From the NCBI RefSeq assembly GCF_000975035.1, contig NZ_BBRA01000001.1:1363082-1427081 (forward strand): a DNA stretch of 64,000 nucleotides. The letters run 5' to 3'. The DNA comes from Demequina flava. GTDB lineage: Bacteria > Actinomycetota > Actinomycetes > Actinomycetales > Demequinaceae. Under the pieces are notes generated by a model, which was not told the DNA's origin, did no database searches, and worked only from the letters and a program-made list of their open reading frames with translations. The position numbers and the translations under genes were made by a program. Positions 24,105 to 31,508 of the stretch are shown piece by piece; position 1 is the stretch's first letter, and each line of letters starts with the position of its first letter.

Positions 24105-24541
24105 GCGTGGTGTCCGTTCTGTCGGAGTAGGCCGACGAGAGTGTTGAGTTGGTCGTTGAGTGCGGCCAGGTCGATGCCCTGCGCGCGGGACAGCTCGACT
24201 ATGCGCGCGAGCTCGGCGTCCAGCGTTTGCCCGGCGTCGGCGACGAGCGTGTGTGCCTTGTCCGTGAGTTCGAGCGCGACGCGGCGACCGGGCCCGGGTT
24301 GGGCGGTGGCCGTAATCCAACCGGCCTCGACCATGGGTGGCACGCGCTTGCTGACCGCGGCCTTCGAGACGCCCAGGCAGTCGGCGAGCCCAGTCATGTC
24401 GGTGGGTTCCACGTCTGCGAGCGTGGCCAGAAAGATGAATTGTGGTCCGGTCACGCCATACCTGTCGCGCAGGATCGCGTCTGCCGCGTGGTCGAGCTCC
24501 CACGTGAGCTCGTGGAGTGTGAAGGAAAGCTTGTCGGACAT
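24101..24541 (-). CDS. MarR family transcriptional regulator
   Basis: A 146-residue winged-helix regulator. The recognition part is MTGLADCLGVSKAAVSKRVPPMVEAGWI and the wing is PGPGRRVALELTDKA, the classic MarR pattern. It probably represses itself and the coupled NAD(P)H oxidoreductase in response to an oxidant or aromatic compound; the ligand is unknown. Two palindromic sites lie just upstream of its start, at 24549-24564 and 24574-24587. Confidence 0.93.
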   Translation of the reverse strand: MSDKLSFTLHELTWELDHAADAILRDRYGVTGPQFIFLATLADVEPTDMTGLADCLGVSKAAVSKRVPPMVEAGWITATAQPGPGRRVALELTDKAHTLVADAGQTLDAELARIVELSRAQGIDLAALNDQLNTLVGLLRQNGHHA

Positions 24542-24548
24542 GACGTGA

Positions 24549-24587
24549 AGTCAACCAGTTGACTTTAGGTGGTGTCAACCCCTTGAC
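24549..24587. promoter_or_regulatory. Tandem MarR operators
   Basis: Two palindromes built from the same half-site: AGTCAACCAGTTGACT at 24549-24564 (7-base perfect arms) and GTCAACCCCTTGAC at 24574-24587 (5-base arms). They lie 8-46 bases upstream of the MarR start and should be its autoregulatory operators. Confidence 0.8.
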
Positions 24588-24710
24588 TTTGTGGTTTCCT
24601 GCGGCTTTGGGAGGCGCGAAGTGCGTGACGGGTGGAGAGGTCCCAGGAATGTCGGTGCCGCGTGGTGAGATGTGTGCAGGTTCCCGCCTCACTTCTACCA
24701 GGAGTCACAT

Positions 24711-25067
24711 ATGACCGACAACATTGCGATGCCCCAGCCGCCTGCCGCTGTGGTCTACACGCCCGGCGACTTTCAGTTCAGGCCTCGGGTCGCACGCTTC
24801 ATCGGCACGCAGCTACTTGCATGGGCCATCACGATCCTGACGTTTGGGATCTTCTACCCGTACGCAGTGGTCTTGGTGGAGCGATGGAAAGCAAAGTGCT
24901 CCACGATCGACGGCCGCCGCCTCGAGTTCACGGGATTGGCGTCGGGCATCTTCCTCAAGTGGATCGGGTGGCTGCTCCTGACGATCATCACGTTCGGCAT
25001 CTACGCGTTCTGGTGGATTCCCAAGATGTACCAGTGGAAGTGGGAAAACCTCCGCTTCGTCAGCTAG
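24711..25067 (+). CDS. DUF898/YjgN-like small membrane protein
   Basis: A 118-residue protein with a soluble N-terminus of about 35 residues and two long membrane segments with a repeated TFGIFYPYAV / TFGIYAFWWI pattern, each followed by a short basic stretch. The segment FTGLASGIFLKWIGW between them matches the repeat unit of DUF898 (YjgN) proteins, though the full family is longer. The ATG at 24711 follows CCAGGAG. Its stop codon lies within the arm of a bidirectional terminator. Function unknown. Confidence 0.65.
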   Translation: MTDNIAMPQPPAAVVYTPGDFQFRPRVARFIGTQLLAWAITILTFGIFYPYAVVLVERWKAKCSTIDGRRLEFTGLASGIFLKWIGWLLLTIITFGIYAFWWIPKMYQWKWENLRFVS

Positions 25068-25102
25068 CCCGGACGCGAGGCGCCACTCGGGTCGCCGGGC
25101 TA
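25065..25102. terminator. Bidirectional terminator spanning both stop codons
   Basis: TAGCCCGG at 25065-25072 pairs with CCGGGCTA at 25095-25102, and a smaller CGAG/CTCG stem lies inside. The outer arm contains the TAG stop of the plus-strand gene and, on the other strand, the TAG stop of azlD, so the two genes share one compact terminator. Confidence 0.7.
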
Positions 25103-25417
25103 CAGGCCGGCGATCAGTAGCGCGGCGAATGCGCCCGCGCCCGCGACAAGCGTCCAGCCCATGGACCGTTTCCACAGGGCCACGCCCACGGCCACGAGCG
25201 CTGCGATGTGCCACGCGCCAAAGTCGCGCCACTGCCCACCGTCGAGGAACAGTGCGTTGGCGATGATGGCCGCCATCGCGGCGGGCGCGACGAGGCTCAG
25301 TGCCTTGCGCACGCGCGGCGGAAGCTTCTCGCCATCGCCCAGGAAGAAGATGCCCGACAGTCGGATCAGGTAGGTCCCGATCGCCGCCAGGGTGAAAACG
25401 ATGAAGGCAGTCATCAT
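25100..25417 (-). CDS. azlD: AzlD family branched-chain amino acid export subunit
   Basis: A 105-residue membrane protein with four segments, the small AzlD/BrnE subunit. Evidence is TYLIRLSGIFFLGDGEKLPPRVRKALSLVAPAAMAAIIAN, where the RKAL..VAPA pattern is diagnostic. It works with AzlC as a two-component exporter of branched-chain amino acids (and methionine in Corynebacterium BrnFE). Its start overlaps the azlC stop by four bases, so they are co-translated. Confidence 0.9.
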   Translation of the reverse strand: MMTAFIVFTLAAIGTYLIRLSGIFFLGDGEKLPPRVRKALSLVAPAAMAAIIANALFLDGGQWRDFGAWHIAALVAVGVALWKRSMGWTLVAGAGAFAALLIAGL

Positions 25418-26196
25418 GAGCCCTCACCCCCGGTGGGGTCTGTTGCGGGCTCGGCCCCGGAATCGGCCTTCTTGTCAGGGATGAAAGACGCGAGGGCGAT
25501 TCCGAGTAGGGCGCCGATCAGCACGTTGAGGCCGTAGGGCAGGTCCTTGAGGATAAGGACGACCGCCGTCGAGATTCCAGCCGCAGCCACCGCAGGCCAC
25601 GTGCGCAGCGCCGGGACCATCACAGCGATGAACATCAGCGGCACGATGAACCCGATTTGCCACGCCTCAGGAATCACCGGCCCCAGGAGCGCCCCTGCCG
25701 CGGTCCCCGCAATCCACACCGTCACGAACGGCCCGGAGACGCCCAGGATGAACCACCTGCGACGCACGGGATCGGGCCAGCGCGGAGCCTCGAACACCGA
25801 AACGGCCGCGGACTGGTCGGTCATCAGGTAGGCAAGGATCAGTTTCCAGCGCCTCGGGAACGCCGCGAAGACCGGCGCGAGGGACGCCGAGTACAGTGCC
25901 AGCCGCGCGTTGATGACCAAGGCCGTTGCTACTGCGATCAGCATGGGCGCGTTCTGGCGCAGCGCCTCGACGATCGCGATCTGGCTCGCGCCGGCGGTGA
26001 CCGTGGCGGAGGCGTACGGCGCCATCCACGCCGGCAGGCCCACCTCGGTGATGAGCGCGCCAAACGCGAGTCCGAACACGATGGATCCCGGCATGAGCGG
26101 CGCAATCGCCACAGTCCCGGTCCAGAAGTCCCGCCACTGCTGAGGGCCGATGCCCGCGACAGGCTTCTTGCCTGGTGAGGGTGGGCGCGTGGTCAC
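25414..26196 (-). CDS. azlC: AzlC family branched-chain amino acid export permease
   Basis: A 260-residue AzlC/BrnF permease with about seven segments. The N-terminal segment APLMPGSIVFGLAFGALITEVGLPAWMAPYASATVTAGASQIA and the loop YLMTDQSAAVSVFE are typical. The start appears to be the GTG at 26196, which lies inside a 21-bp sequence duplicated at 26835-26855. No clear ribosome site precedes the GTG, so a start slightly downstream cannot be excluded. It pairs with AzlD. Confidence 0.9.
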   Translation of the reverse strand: MTTRPPSPGKKPVAGIGPQQWRDFWTGTVAIAPLMPGSIVFGLAFGALITEVGLPAWMAPYASATVTAGASQIAIVEALRQNAPMLIAVATALVINARLALYSASLAPVFAAFPRRWKLILAYLMTDQSAAVSVFEAPRWPDPVRRRWFILGVSGPFVTVWIAGTAAGALLGPVIPEAWQIGFIVPLMFIAVMVPALRTWPAVAAAGISTAVVLILKDLPYGLNVLIGALLGIALASFIPDKKADSGAEPATDPTGGEGS

Positions 26197-26204
26197 CGCG
26201 CCAG
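26184..26204. repeat. 21-bp direct repeat, copy 1
   Basis: A 21-base sequence beginning GGCGCGTGGTC and ending ACCGCGCCAG is repeated exactly at 26835-26855 in the same orientation. The two copies bracket about 630 bases containing a membrane protein gene. Copy 1 includes the azlC start codon. Confidence 0.8.
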
Positions 26205-26393
26205 TGTGTCACGACCGGACGGTGCCAGTGGTTGCTGGTCTGGCCGTCCACCGCCAAGCCGCCTTCAGAGGTACCAAGAACTATTTCAAGGCCACGGCGT
26301 GGCATTGACGGCTGGGTGGGCTTCTCTCCACCCGCATGGACCGTCACTCCGAGTGCGCTATCCTTCCCGAACGGATGTCAAGGGGGGATGTCG

Positions 26394-26825
26394 ATGGCAG
26401 TCGCGATTCTTGCAGGCGTGGTACTTGCCGTATATGGCATAGCTGCCATGGTGTGGCCCGTCCACCTATGGGCGCTCTCCGCCATATTCAGGCTGAGGAC
26501 TCCTGAGAACGTTGCACCGAGCGAGCGGCACATACGTTATTGGCGTGCTGGAGGCGCCGTCTACGCCACTGCGGGAACTGCGATGGCAATCCTGGTGGCG
26601 TTGGGCGATGAAGGCGGCTCACCGGGTGTCGGGTGGGCGCTTCTTGCGGGAGCTGCGTTGACGCTCGCCATGACGGTGTATGCCTGGCGGGCACCGACTG
26701 TGCCGAACCGAAAGCTCCCACCGGATGAGCCGGGTCATTTGCCTTACGGGGTGTGGAATGTAGGCCTGTGCTTCGCCATATTCATGATGGTGGGCTTTGG
26801 GCTCAACCAGTTGACAGGGTCCTAA
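26394..26825 (+). CDS. Hypothetical four-segment membrane protein
   Basis: A 143-residue protein with four hydrophobic segments (residues near 1-25, 50-70, 78-98, 120-140) and a short proline-rich loop PTVPNRKLPPDEPGH. No family is recognised. I use the ATG at 26394 because AAGGGGGG ends six bases before it; the ATG at 26388 is too close to that site. The gene lies entirely between two exact 21-bp direct repeats, next to a transposase remnant, and may be a recent arrival. Confidence 0.6.
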   Translation: MAVAILAGVVLAVYGIAAMVWPVHLWALSAIFRLRTPENVAPSERHIRYWRAGGAVYATAGTAMAILVALGDEGGSPGVGWALLAGAALTLAMTVYAWRAPTVPNRKLPPDEPGHLPYGVWNVGLCFAIFMMVGFGLNQLTGS

Positions 26826-27004
26826 GCGGACCTCGGCGCGTGGTCACCGCGCCAGGCGACGGTGCTGGTGAGCACTCCCTTTGCGGGGTCGGCTTCTCGT
26901 GAGGCCACATCGACATGGGAGAGCCGGTTCAAGCCGCGTCTGGTCAGGACCGCATGCACTGTGGATGCGGGAAGTCCGGCGAGCGAGGAACTAGACGGTT
27001 CCAC
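26826..27004 (-). pseudogene. IS481-type transposase remnant
   Basis: On the minus strand the frame reads LAGLPASTVHAVLTRRGLNRLSHVD, which matches the end of the helix-turn-helix region of IS481-type transposases (pattern lgLPASTVHrVLvRhGLnRL). Only about 40 residues of similarity remain; there is no DDE catalytic domain, upstream helix or terminal inverted repeat nearby. It is a decayed fragment. The rest of the gap up to 27193, about 190 bases, holds nothing I can identify. Confidence 0.55.
26835..26855. repeat. 21-bp direct repeat, copy 2
   Basis: Exact second copy of the 21-mer at 26184-26204. It begins ten bases after the membrane protein stop and is inside the remnant transposase reading frame on the other strand. 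Confidence 0.8.
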
Positions 27005-27193
27005 TCTGCCCGGAGGTCCTCCCTATCGCCCAGAAATCAAACAACGCCCCTGGGCACTACGGCCAGTGCTCGCCCACCCACAAGCGGGGTGGTGCCGCAA
27101 CGGCAAGCGCCCCGTGAGTCGATTAAGGCGCGGTCCCGGTCGGAAACGTGCCCTTAGTGATTCGCAGGGCGCTTGGGTGAGAAGCGAACGTTG

Positions 27194-27640
27194 CTATTTT
27201 GCGGAGGTGGCAACGCCTTCTTTAGTCGTTCCGAGTCCAAAGAGCTCGAATCGGTCAACCTGGCCGCGGATAAACCAGACGGTCAGCAGTCCGACACCGA
27301 CGACCACGAAGTTGCCGAGTGCGGCGATCTGCGCAAGGCCGACAGCCTCCGCCGCGGCGTCCGTGGACTCGTCAACGCCGCCCGAGCGGAGCATGATCGA
27401 CGGGTCGGTCGAGGCGTGGAGCAGGATCGGCCAAATGGTGTTGCGAGTGACGCGAAGGGTGAAGTACATCGCGACGCCGAAGAAGAACGTGTAGATCACC
27501 AGGAAGACGATGGTCGTCATGCCGCTGCCGATGCCCGACATGATGTGCGTGAGGCCGAAGATCAGAGACGACAGAACGGCAACTGCGAGCTCCTTGCGGC
27601 CGGCACGACGCAGGAGTCCGAGCGACGCCACTGCGCCCCA
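27194..27640 (-). pseudogene. CPBP family intramembrane protease, 5'-truncated
   Basis: About 145 residues of the C-terminal half of a CPBP (Abi) membrane protease. Motif 2 is present as SSLIFGLTHI and a weak motif 3 as LLHASTD, but the catalytic EExxxR motif 1 that should precede LGLLRRAGRKE is gone. The frame opens at a GTG immediately next to the 49-bp palindromic repeat at 27641-27689, so the 5' half appears to have been lost at that repeat. The protein cannot be catalytic as it stands. Confidence 0.65.
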
Positions 27641-27689
27641 GCAGGTGCTCAGCGCTCAAATTGGGACGAAATGAGCAATCAGCACCTGC
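27641..27689. repeat. 49-bp intergenic palindromic repeat, family A (copy 2)
   Basis: Opens GCAGGTGCTCAGCGCTCA and closes TGAGCAATCAGCACCTGC, an interrupted palindrome nearly identical in length and ends to the copy at 42539-42587. Both copies are also flanked by CGCCCCA on the left and CAGG on the right. It marks the broken 5' end of the CPBP gene. Confidence 0.85.
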
Positions 27690-27729
27690 CAGGGCGCGTG
27701 AGGTGGTGCGTGAGGTGAGGGGGTCGTGG

Positions 27730-28017
27730 CTAGCGGGCCTCAAAGGTGAGGCAGTCGGCGGTGTCGAAGGATGCGCCCACCTCGATCGCCTCGGCGGTGC
27801 AGGCCATGTCGTCGTTGAACTTGCACTCGGTGCGCATGCAGGCGCCCACGCCGGCGACGTCTGCGTTGCCGGCCTTGGTGTCCGAGTCCATGAAGGTGTT
27901 GCAGTGAGCGTGGTCGCCCGAGACGTTGATGGCGCCCGCGCGGCAGCCGTCGTGGTTGAAGCCGCAGGTCTCGACGGAACATGCGGAGACGATGGGCAGG
28001 TTGATGGTCGTAGCCAT
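27730..28017 (-). CDS. DUF1540 cysteine-rich protein
   Basis: A 95-residue protein with two DUF1540 repeats. The first reads CSVETCGFNHDGCRAGAINV with a later CNTF, and the second CMRTECKFNDDMACTAEAIEV with a later CLTF, so each repeat has four cysteines in the same spacing. The cysteine sets suggest metal binding or disulfides, but function is not known. The ATG at 28017 follows AAGGAGGAATC, a strong site. A TTTCCG-17-TATTCT promoter can be read about 60 bases upstream. A DtxR-type iron box lies 124 bases upstream, so iron control is possible. Confidence 0.85.
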   Translation of the reverse strand: MATTINLPIVSACSVETCGFNHDGCRAGAINVSGDHAHCNTFMDSDTKAGNADVAGVGACMRTECKFNDDMACTAEAIEVGASFDTADCLTFEAR

Positions 28018-28117
28018 GATTCCTCCTTGGAGTGACTGTGATCTTGCCTTCACTCTAAGTCAGAAATGTCATTGTTTCCAGCGTTCAGAATATAAATACG
28101 AGCGCATTACGGAAAGG

Positions 28118-28159
28118 TTTACGAAACACTATTGTTGCGAATAGGATAGCCTTACGAAG
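28118..28159 (+). promoter_or_regulatory. Promoter-like element with DtxR/IdeR-type iron box
   Basis: TTTACG (28118-28123) and TAGGAT (28142-28147) are 18 bases apart, and ATAGGATAGCCTTACGAAG (28141-28159) overlaps the -10. The latter agrees at about 13 of 19 positions with the iron-box consensus TWAGGTWAGSCTWACCTWA. The promoter points right, into the 3' end of the DUF2218 gene on the other strand, although the box could also control the leftward DUF1540 gene. Confidence 0.5.
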
Positions 28160-28226
28160 CAATTACCAGGCATTTTGATGGCGCGCCGCTGGCCGGGAGC
28201 GAATTGTGCAACGCAGCGCGTGACAA

Positions 28227-28628
28227 TTAACTCGCGACCTCTGACGCGCTTTCCGCGTGTCGCGAAGCCTTCTCCGCGGCCACCTCTTGCTCGCGCTGAG
28301 CGGCAATCTCCGCCCGCTTGGCGAGATAAGCAGCCTCGACGTCGGCATCGTCCCACTCCACGGCGAGCGACTCCTTCGCGCCAAACTTCTCCAAGTGCCC
28401 GGCAACAATGCCCATGGATCGGAACACGTGCAGGTCCTCCGCGCCGGTGATGGCAACCTCAAGGGATCCCTCGCGGACCGTCAACGTGGTGAGTGCGGAC
28501 TCGAACCGCACGGTCCCGCCCGCGGCGTCGAACGTGACCTCAAGCTTCTCGCCCAGGTGCGAACACAGCTGCTTGAGGTACCGCGCAGGCCGCGATGTGT
28601 GAGCACGCCCGGTGATGGACAGCGGCAT
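28227..28628 (-). CDS. DUF2218 domain protein
   Basis: A 133-residue protein of the DUF2218 family, which is often encoded beside siderophore transport genes in actinobacteria. Typical segments are YLKQLCSHLGEKLEVTFDAAGGTVRF near the N-terminus and LEVAITGAEDLHVFRSMGIVAGHLEKFG; the C-terminal 35 residues are charged and helical. The domain is the right size and there is no signal peptide. It follows the siderophore ABC operon on the same strand, separated by a stem-loop. A role in intracellular iron handling is inferred from context only. Confidence 0.85.
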   Translation of the reverse strand: MPLSITGRAHTSRPARYLKQLCSHLGEKLEVTFDAAGGTVRFESALTTLTVREGSLEVAITGAEDLHVFRSMGIVAGHLEKFGAKESLAVEWDDADVEAAYLAKRAEIAAQREQEVAAEKASRHAESASEVAS

Positions 28629-28650
28629 GGAAGTCTCCTTGACTTGCAGT

Positions 28651-28692
28651 GGTGAGGGCCGATGCCAGGGTGACCCGAGCATCGGCCCTCAC
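28651..28692. terminator. Terminator from inverted GGCCGATGC pair after siderophore operon
   Basis: GGTGAGGGCCGATGC pairs perfectly over 15 bases with GCATCGGCCCTCACC around a 12-base loop. Two copies of the window's over-represented 9-mer form the stem. It lies 9 bases past the stop of the ABC ATPase gene and just before the DUF2218 ribosome site. Confidence 0.85.
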
Positions 28693-28700
28693 CAAACGAT

Positions 28701-29459
28701 TTAGCGGAAGTAGGCGGCGATCCGGTCGCCGCCAAGGGTGTGGACGGAAAACTCCATGTCGTACACGTCGCCGAGCGCGCCTTCGGTGATCACGGTCTCC
28801 GGGGGGCCGTCGTGGACCACGTCGCCGTCGCGCATCGCGATGATGCGATCGGAGTACACGGAGGCGTAGTTCACGTCGTGAAGGACGAGCACGATCGACT
28901 TGCCCTTCTCGTCTGCGAGCCGGCGCAACAGCTGCATGAGGCCGGTCGCGTGCACCATGTCGAGGTTGTTCAGCGGCTCGTCCAGCAGCACGTAGCGAGT
29001 GTCCTGGGCGAGCACCATCGCGACATACGCGCGCTGGCGCTGACCGCCGGAGAGCTGGTGAATGGGACGGTCGGTCAGGTCCACGAGGTCGCAGTACTCA
29101 AGCGCCTCCGCGACAGCCGCGTGGCACTCGGGGGTGAGGCGGCCGTGCGAGTGGGGGTAGCGACCAAACTCGACCAACTCGCGCACCGTAATGCGCGCTG
29201 TGGTGTGCGCGTCCTGCCGCAGGATCGACAGCTTCTTCGCCACGTCCTTACTGGGCGCCTTGAATACGTCGAGCCCTTCGACCGAGACGACCCCGGCATC
29301 GGCCCCCAAAATGCGCGACACCATCGACAGCAAGGTCGACTTTCCCGCGCCGTTGGGGCCAATCAGGGATGTCACGCCGGAGTCGGGCAGTTGGAGCGAG
29401 ACGTCGTTGACGACAACGTGCTCGTCGTAGCTCTTGGTGAGCGAGTCAATCGTGATCAT
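28701..29459 (-). CDS. Siderophore ABC importer, ATP-binding protein (FepC/YclP type)
   Basis: A 252-residue ABC ATPase of the iron-siderophore class. Walker A is IGPNGAGKSTL, the signature is HQLSGGQRQRAYVAM, Walker B is YVLLDEPLNNLDM, and the switch histidine is in VLHDVNYAS. It powers the two FecCD-type permeases encoded directly upstream. Its ATG at 29459 overlaps the permease stop by ATGA. A long upstream open frame is only read-through across the permease gene. Confidence 0.95.
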   Translation of the reverse strand: MITIDSLTKSYDEHVVVNDVSLQLPDSGVTSLIGPNGAGKSTLLSMVSRILGADAGVVSVEGLDVFKAPSKDVAKKLSILRQDAHTTARITVRELVEFGRYPHSHGRLTPECHAAVAEALEYCDLVDLTDRPIHQLSGGQRQRAYVAMVLAQDTRYVLLDEPLNNLDMVHATGLMQLLRRLADEKGKSIVLVLHDVNYASVYSDRIIAMRDGDVVHDGPPETVITEGALGDVYDMEFSVHTLGGDRIAAYFR

Positions 29460-30502
29460 GCGCGTGCCTCCTTGAGCAGCAGGCCAATGAAGTACAAGCC
29501 GCCAATGACGTTGATGATCGAGCCGAGGGTGCCGTTGTGATCCAGCACGTGCTCGAGGATCGCCTGCCCGGCCACGAGGGCCACGATCGCGACCAGCGAG
29601 GCCGTGGCTAGGTTGACGGCGTGGCGGTGGGTGCGGGTGAGTTGGTAGGCCAGGTTCGCGACCAGCAGCCCCAAGAACGTGATGGGCCCCACGAGCGCGG
29701 TCGACACCGAGACCAACAGCGCCACGATCAGTAGCAGCCACGTGACCGTGCGCCGGTAGTCCAGCCCCAACGTGATGGCGCGCTCGCGTCCCAGGCTCAG
29801 GACGTCCAGCTGCGGCGCCATCTTGAAGATCGCCACGACCCCGAGCAGCAGGAGCCCGCCGCCAATCCACAGGAGCGTGGTGTCGATCGCATTGAATGAC
29901 GCGAACAGCGTGGTCATCAGCGAGTCGAACTCGTTGGGGTCCATGGTGCGGAACATGAAGTTCGTGAGCGACATGAAAAACGTGCCGGCGACAACGCCCA
30001 CCAGGATCAGCGTGTAGAGCCCGCGTTCGCCGTTGCCCAGGATCCATCGATACAGCGCGGTGGCGCATCCCATCATCAGCGCGGTGTTGAGGCCGAACAT
30101 CACGAGAGGGTCGATCTGCGCGACCGTGGTTGAGCCGAGCAGAAAGACCAGCGCCGTGGCGACCAGTACGTACAGGGCGTCGAAGCCCATGATCGATGGC
30201 GTGAGGATGCGGTTGGCTGTCACGGTGTGGAACACGACGGTCGACGCGGCGATCGCGATGCCGACCACGGCGAGCGCCACGACCTGCTCGGTGCGGCGCG
30301 GGAGCGCGAAGTCCCAATGGCCGTTCACGTCCCACGTGAGGAAGACCGCGACGGAGACGACCAGGAGTAGGGCGAGTCCCGCGAAGACGCGCTTTTGGCG
30401 CGTGGTGAGGCCCCGGGCGGGGAGGGCCGATGCTTCGGTGGCCTGGTCTGCAGGCTCGTCCCCCTGGGAGATGAGGATGGTGTGTTGCTCACGCGGTGGC
30501 AT
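29456..30502 (-). CDS. Siderophore ABC importer, FecCD permease (second)
   Basis: A 348-residue FecCD/BtuC-type permease with a cytosolic N-terminal extension of about 35 residues and nine to ten membrane segments. Evidence: ILTPSIMGFDALYVLVATALVFLLG, the cytosolic coupling segment VLSLGRERAITLGLDYRRTV and the loop LVGPITFLGLLVANLAYQLTRTHRH, typical of this family. The start overlaps the preceding permease gene by 14 bases. With its partner it forms the membrane channel, as in YclNO/FatDC petrobactin-type importers. Confidence 0.94.
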   Translation of the reverse strand: MPPREQHTILISQGDEPADQATEASALPARGLTTRQKRVFAGLALLLVVSVAVFLTWDVNGHWDFALPRRTEQVVALAVVGIAIAASTVVFHTVTANRILTPSIMGFDALYVLVATALVFLLGSTTVAQIDPLVMFGLNTALMMGCATALYRWILGNGERGLYTLILVGVVAGTFFMSLTNFMFRTMDPNEFDSLMTTLFASFNAIDTTLLWIGGGLLLLGVVAIFKMAPQLDVLSLGRERAITLGLDYRRTVTWLLLIVALLVSVSTALVGPITFLGLLVANLAYQLTRTHRHAVNLATASLVAIVALVAGQAILEHVLDHNGTLGSIINVIGGLYFIGLLLKEARA

Positions 30503-31508
30503 AGCGGTTGCTCCGTCGCAAAATCAGGGTCAGGAAGACTGCCGAGCCGATGGTGCCGACGATCACGCCGACGGCGATCTCGTACGGGAAGATCACGACG
30601 CGGCCGATGATGTCGCACACGAGCACGAGCGCGGCGCCCATGAGCGCGGTCGTGGGGAGGACGCGGCGGAGGTTGTCGCCGAGCATCATGGTGACGATGT
30701 TGGGCACGATCAAACCCAAGAAGGGGATCGCGCCCACGGTCGTGACGACGACGGCGGTGACAAGGGCGGCGATCGTGAGGCCGCCGGCCATCGCGAGGCG
30801 GAAGTTCACGCCAATGTTGGTGGCGAAGTCGCGGCCCATGCCCGCGGCGGTGAACCAGTTCGCGAAGACGTAGGCGAGGACGGCGACACCGCCTGCGAGC
30901 CACAGCGTCTCGTAGCGGCCTTGGATGATGCCGGAGAAGTCGCCGTTCATCCACACGCTCATGGTCTGGGTGAGGTTGGTGCGGTACGCGAAGAACTCGC
31001 CAATGGCCGCGTAGACGCCACCGAGGACGATGCCCACCAGGGGTACGAAGACGAGGTCCTTGAACTGGACGCGCTGGATCAGGGCGATGAAGAGCGCGGT
31101 GCCGGCGAGCGCGAAGATGCAGGCGACAAAGATCTTGCCCATGACTGCGGTGCCCGGGGCAACGATGGTGACGGCGAGGAGGCCCAGCGCGGCGGCGTCG
31201 ACCGTTCCGGCGGTGGAGGGCGCGACAAAGCGGTTGCGCGCGAGGTGCTGCATGATCAGGCCCGCGACGGCGAGCGCGGACCCCGCAAGGATGATCGCGA
31301 AGGTGCGCGGCAGGCGGGACTGCAAGAAGATCTGGCGCGACTCGGGATCAGACCACAGCGCCGAGAAGTCGACGTGTGCCACCCCGATGAAGACCGAGAC
31401 GACGGCGAGGATCAGCACAGCCGCGGCCGCTACCCAAGGGGCAGCGGCCGCGACAGAAGTGCGAGAAATTGCCAAGGTCTTACTCGACGAGCGAGGAGAC
31501 CTCGTCAA
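30489..31508 (-). CDS. Siderophore ABC importer, FecCD permease (first)
   Basis: A 339-residue FecCD-type permease. Family signatures are LPRTFAIILAGSALAVAGLIMQHLARNRFVAPSTAGTVDAAALG, the coupling helix MGRDFATNIGVNF and VGAIPFLGLIVPNIVTMMLGDNLR. The start is uncertain: a TTG at 31508 overlaps the binding-protein gene by 29 bases, and a second TTG at 31475 would avoid the overlap. Neither has a strong ribosome site, so coupling to upstream translation is likely. Confidence 0.93.
   Translation of the reverse strand: MTRSPRSSSKTLAISRTSVAAAAPWVAAAAVLILAVVSVFIGVAHVDFSALWSDPESRQIFLQSRLPRTFAIILAGSALAVAGLIMQHLARNRFVAPSTAGTVDAAALGLLAVTIVAPGTAVMGKIFVACIFALAGTALFIALIQRVQFKDLVFVPLVGIVLGGVYAAIGEFFAYRTNLTQTMSVWMNGDFSGIIQGRYETLWLAGGVAVLAYVFANWFTAAGMGRDFATNIGVNFRLAMAGGLTIAALVTAVVVTTVGAIPFLGLIVPNIVTMMLGDNLRRVLPTTALMGAALVLVCDIIGRVVIFPYEIAVGVIVGTIGSAVFLTLILRRSNRYATA

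Noticed and set aside
28175..28450. 91-codon plus-strand frame downstream of the iron-box promoter
   Set aside because: Arg/Pro-rich shadow of the DUF2218 gene with no convincing ribosome site; an antisense RNA is more plausible than a protein.
29460..30335. N-terminal extension of the siderophore ATPase frame
   Set aside because: Read-through across the permease gene; the ATPase is complete from the ATG at 29459 with an ATGA overlap.
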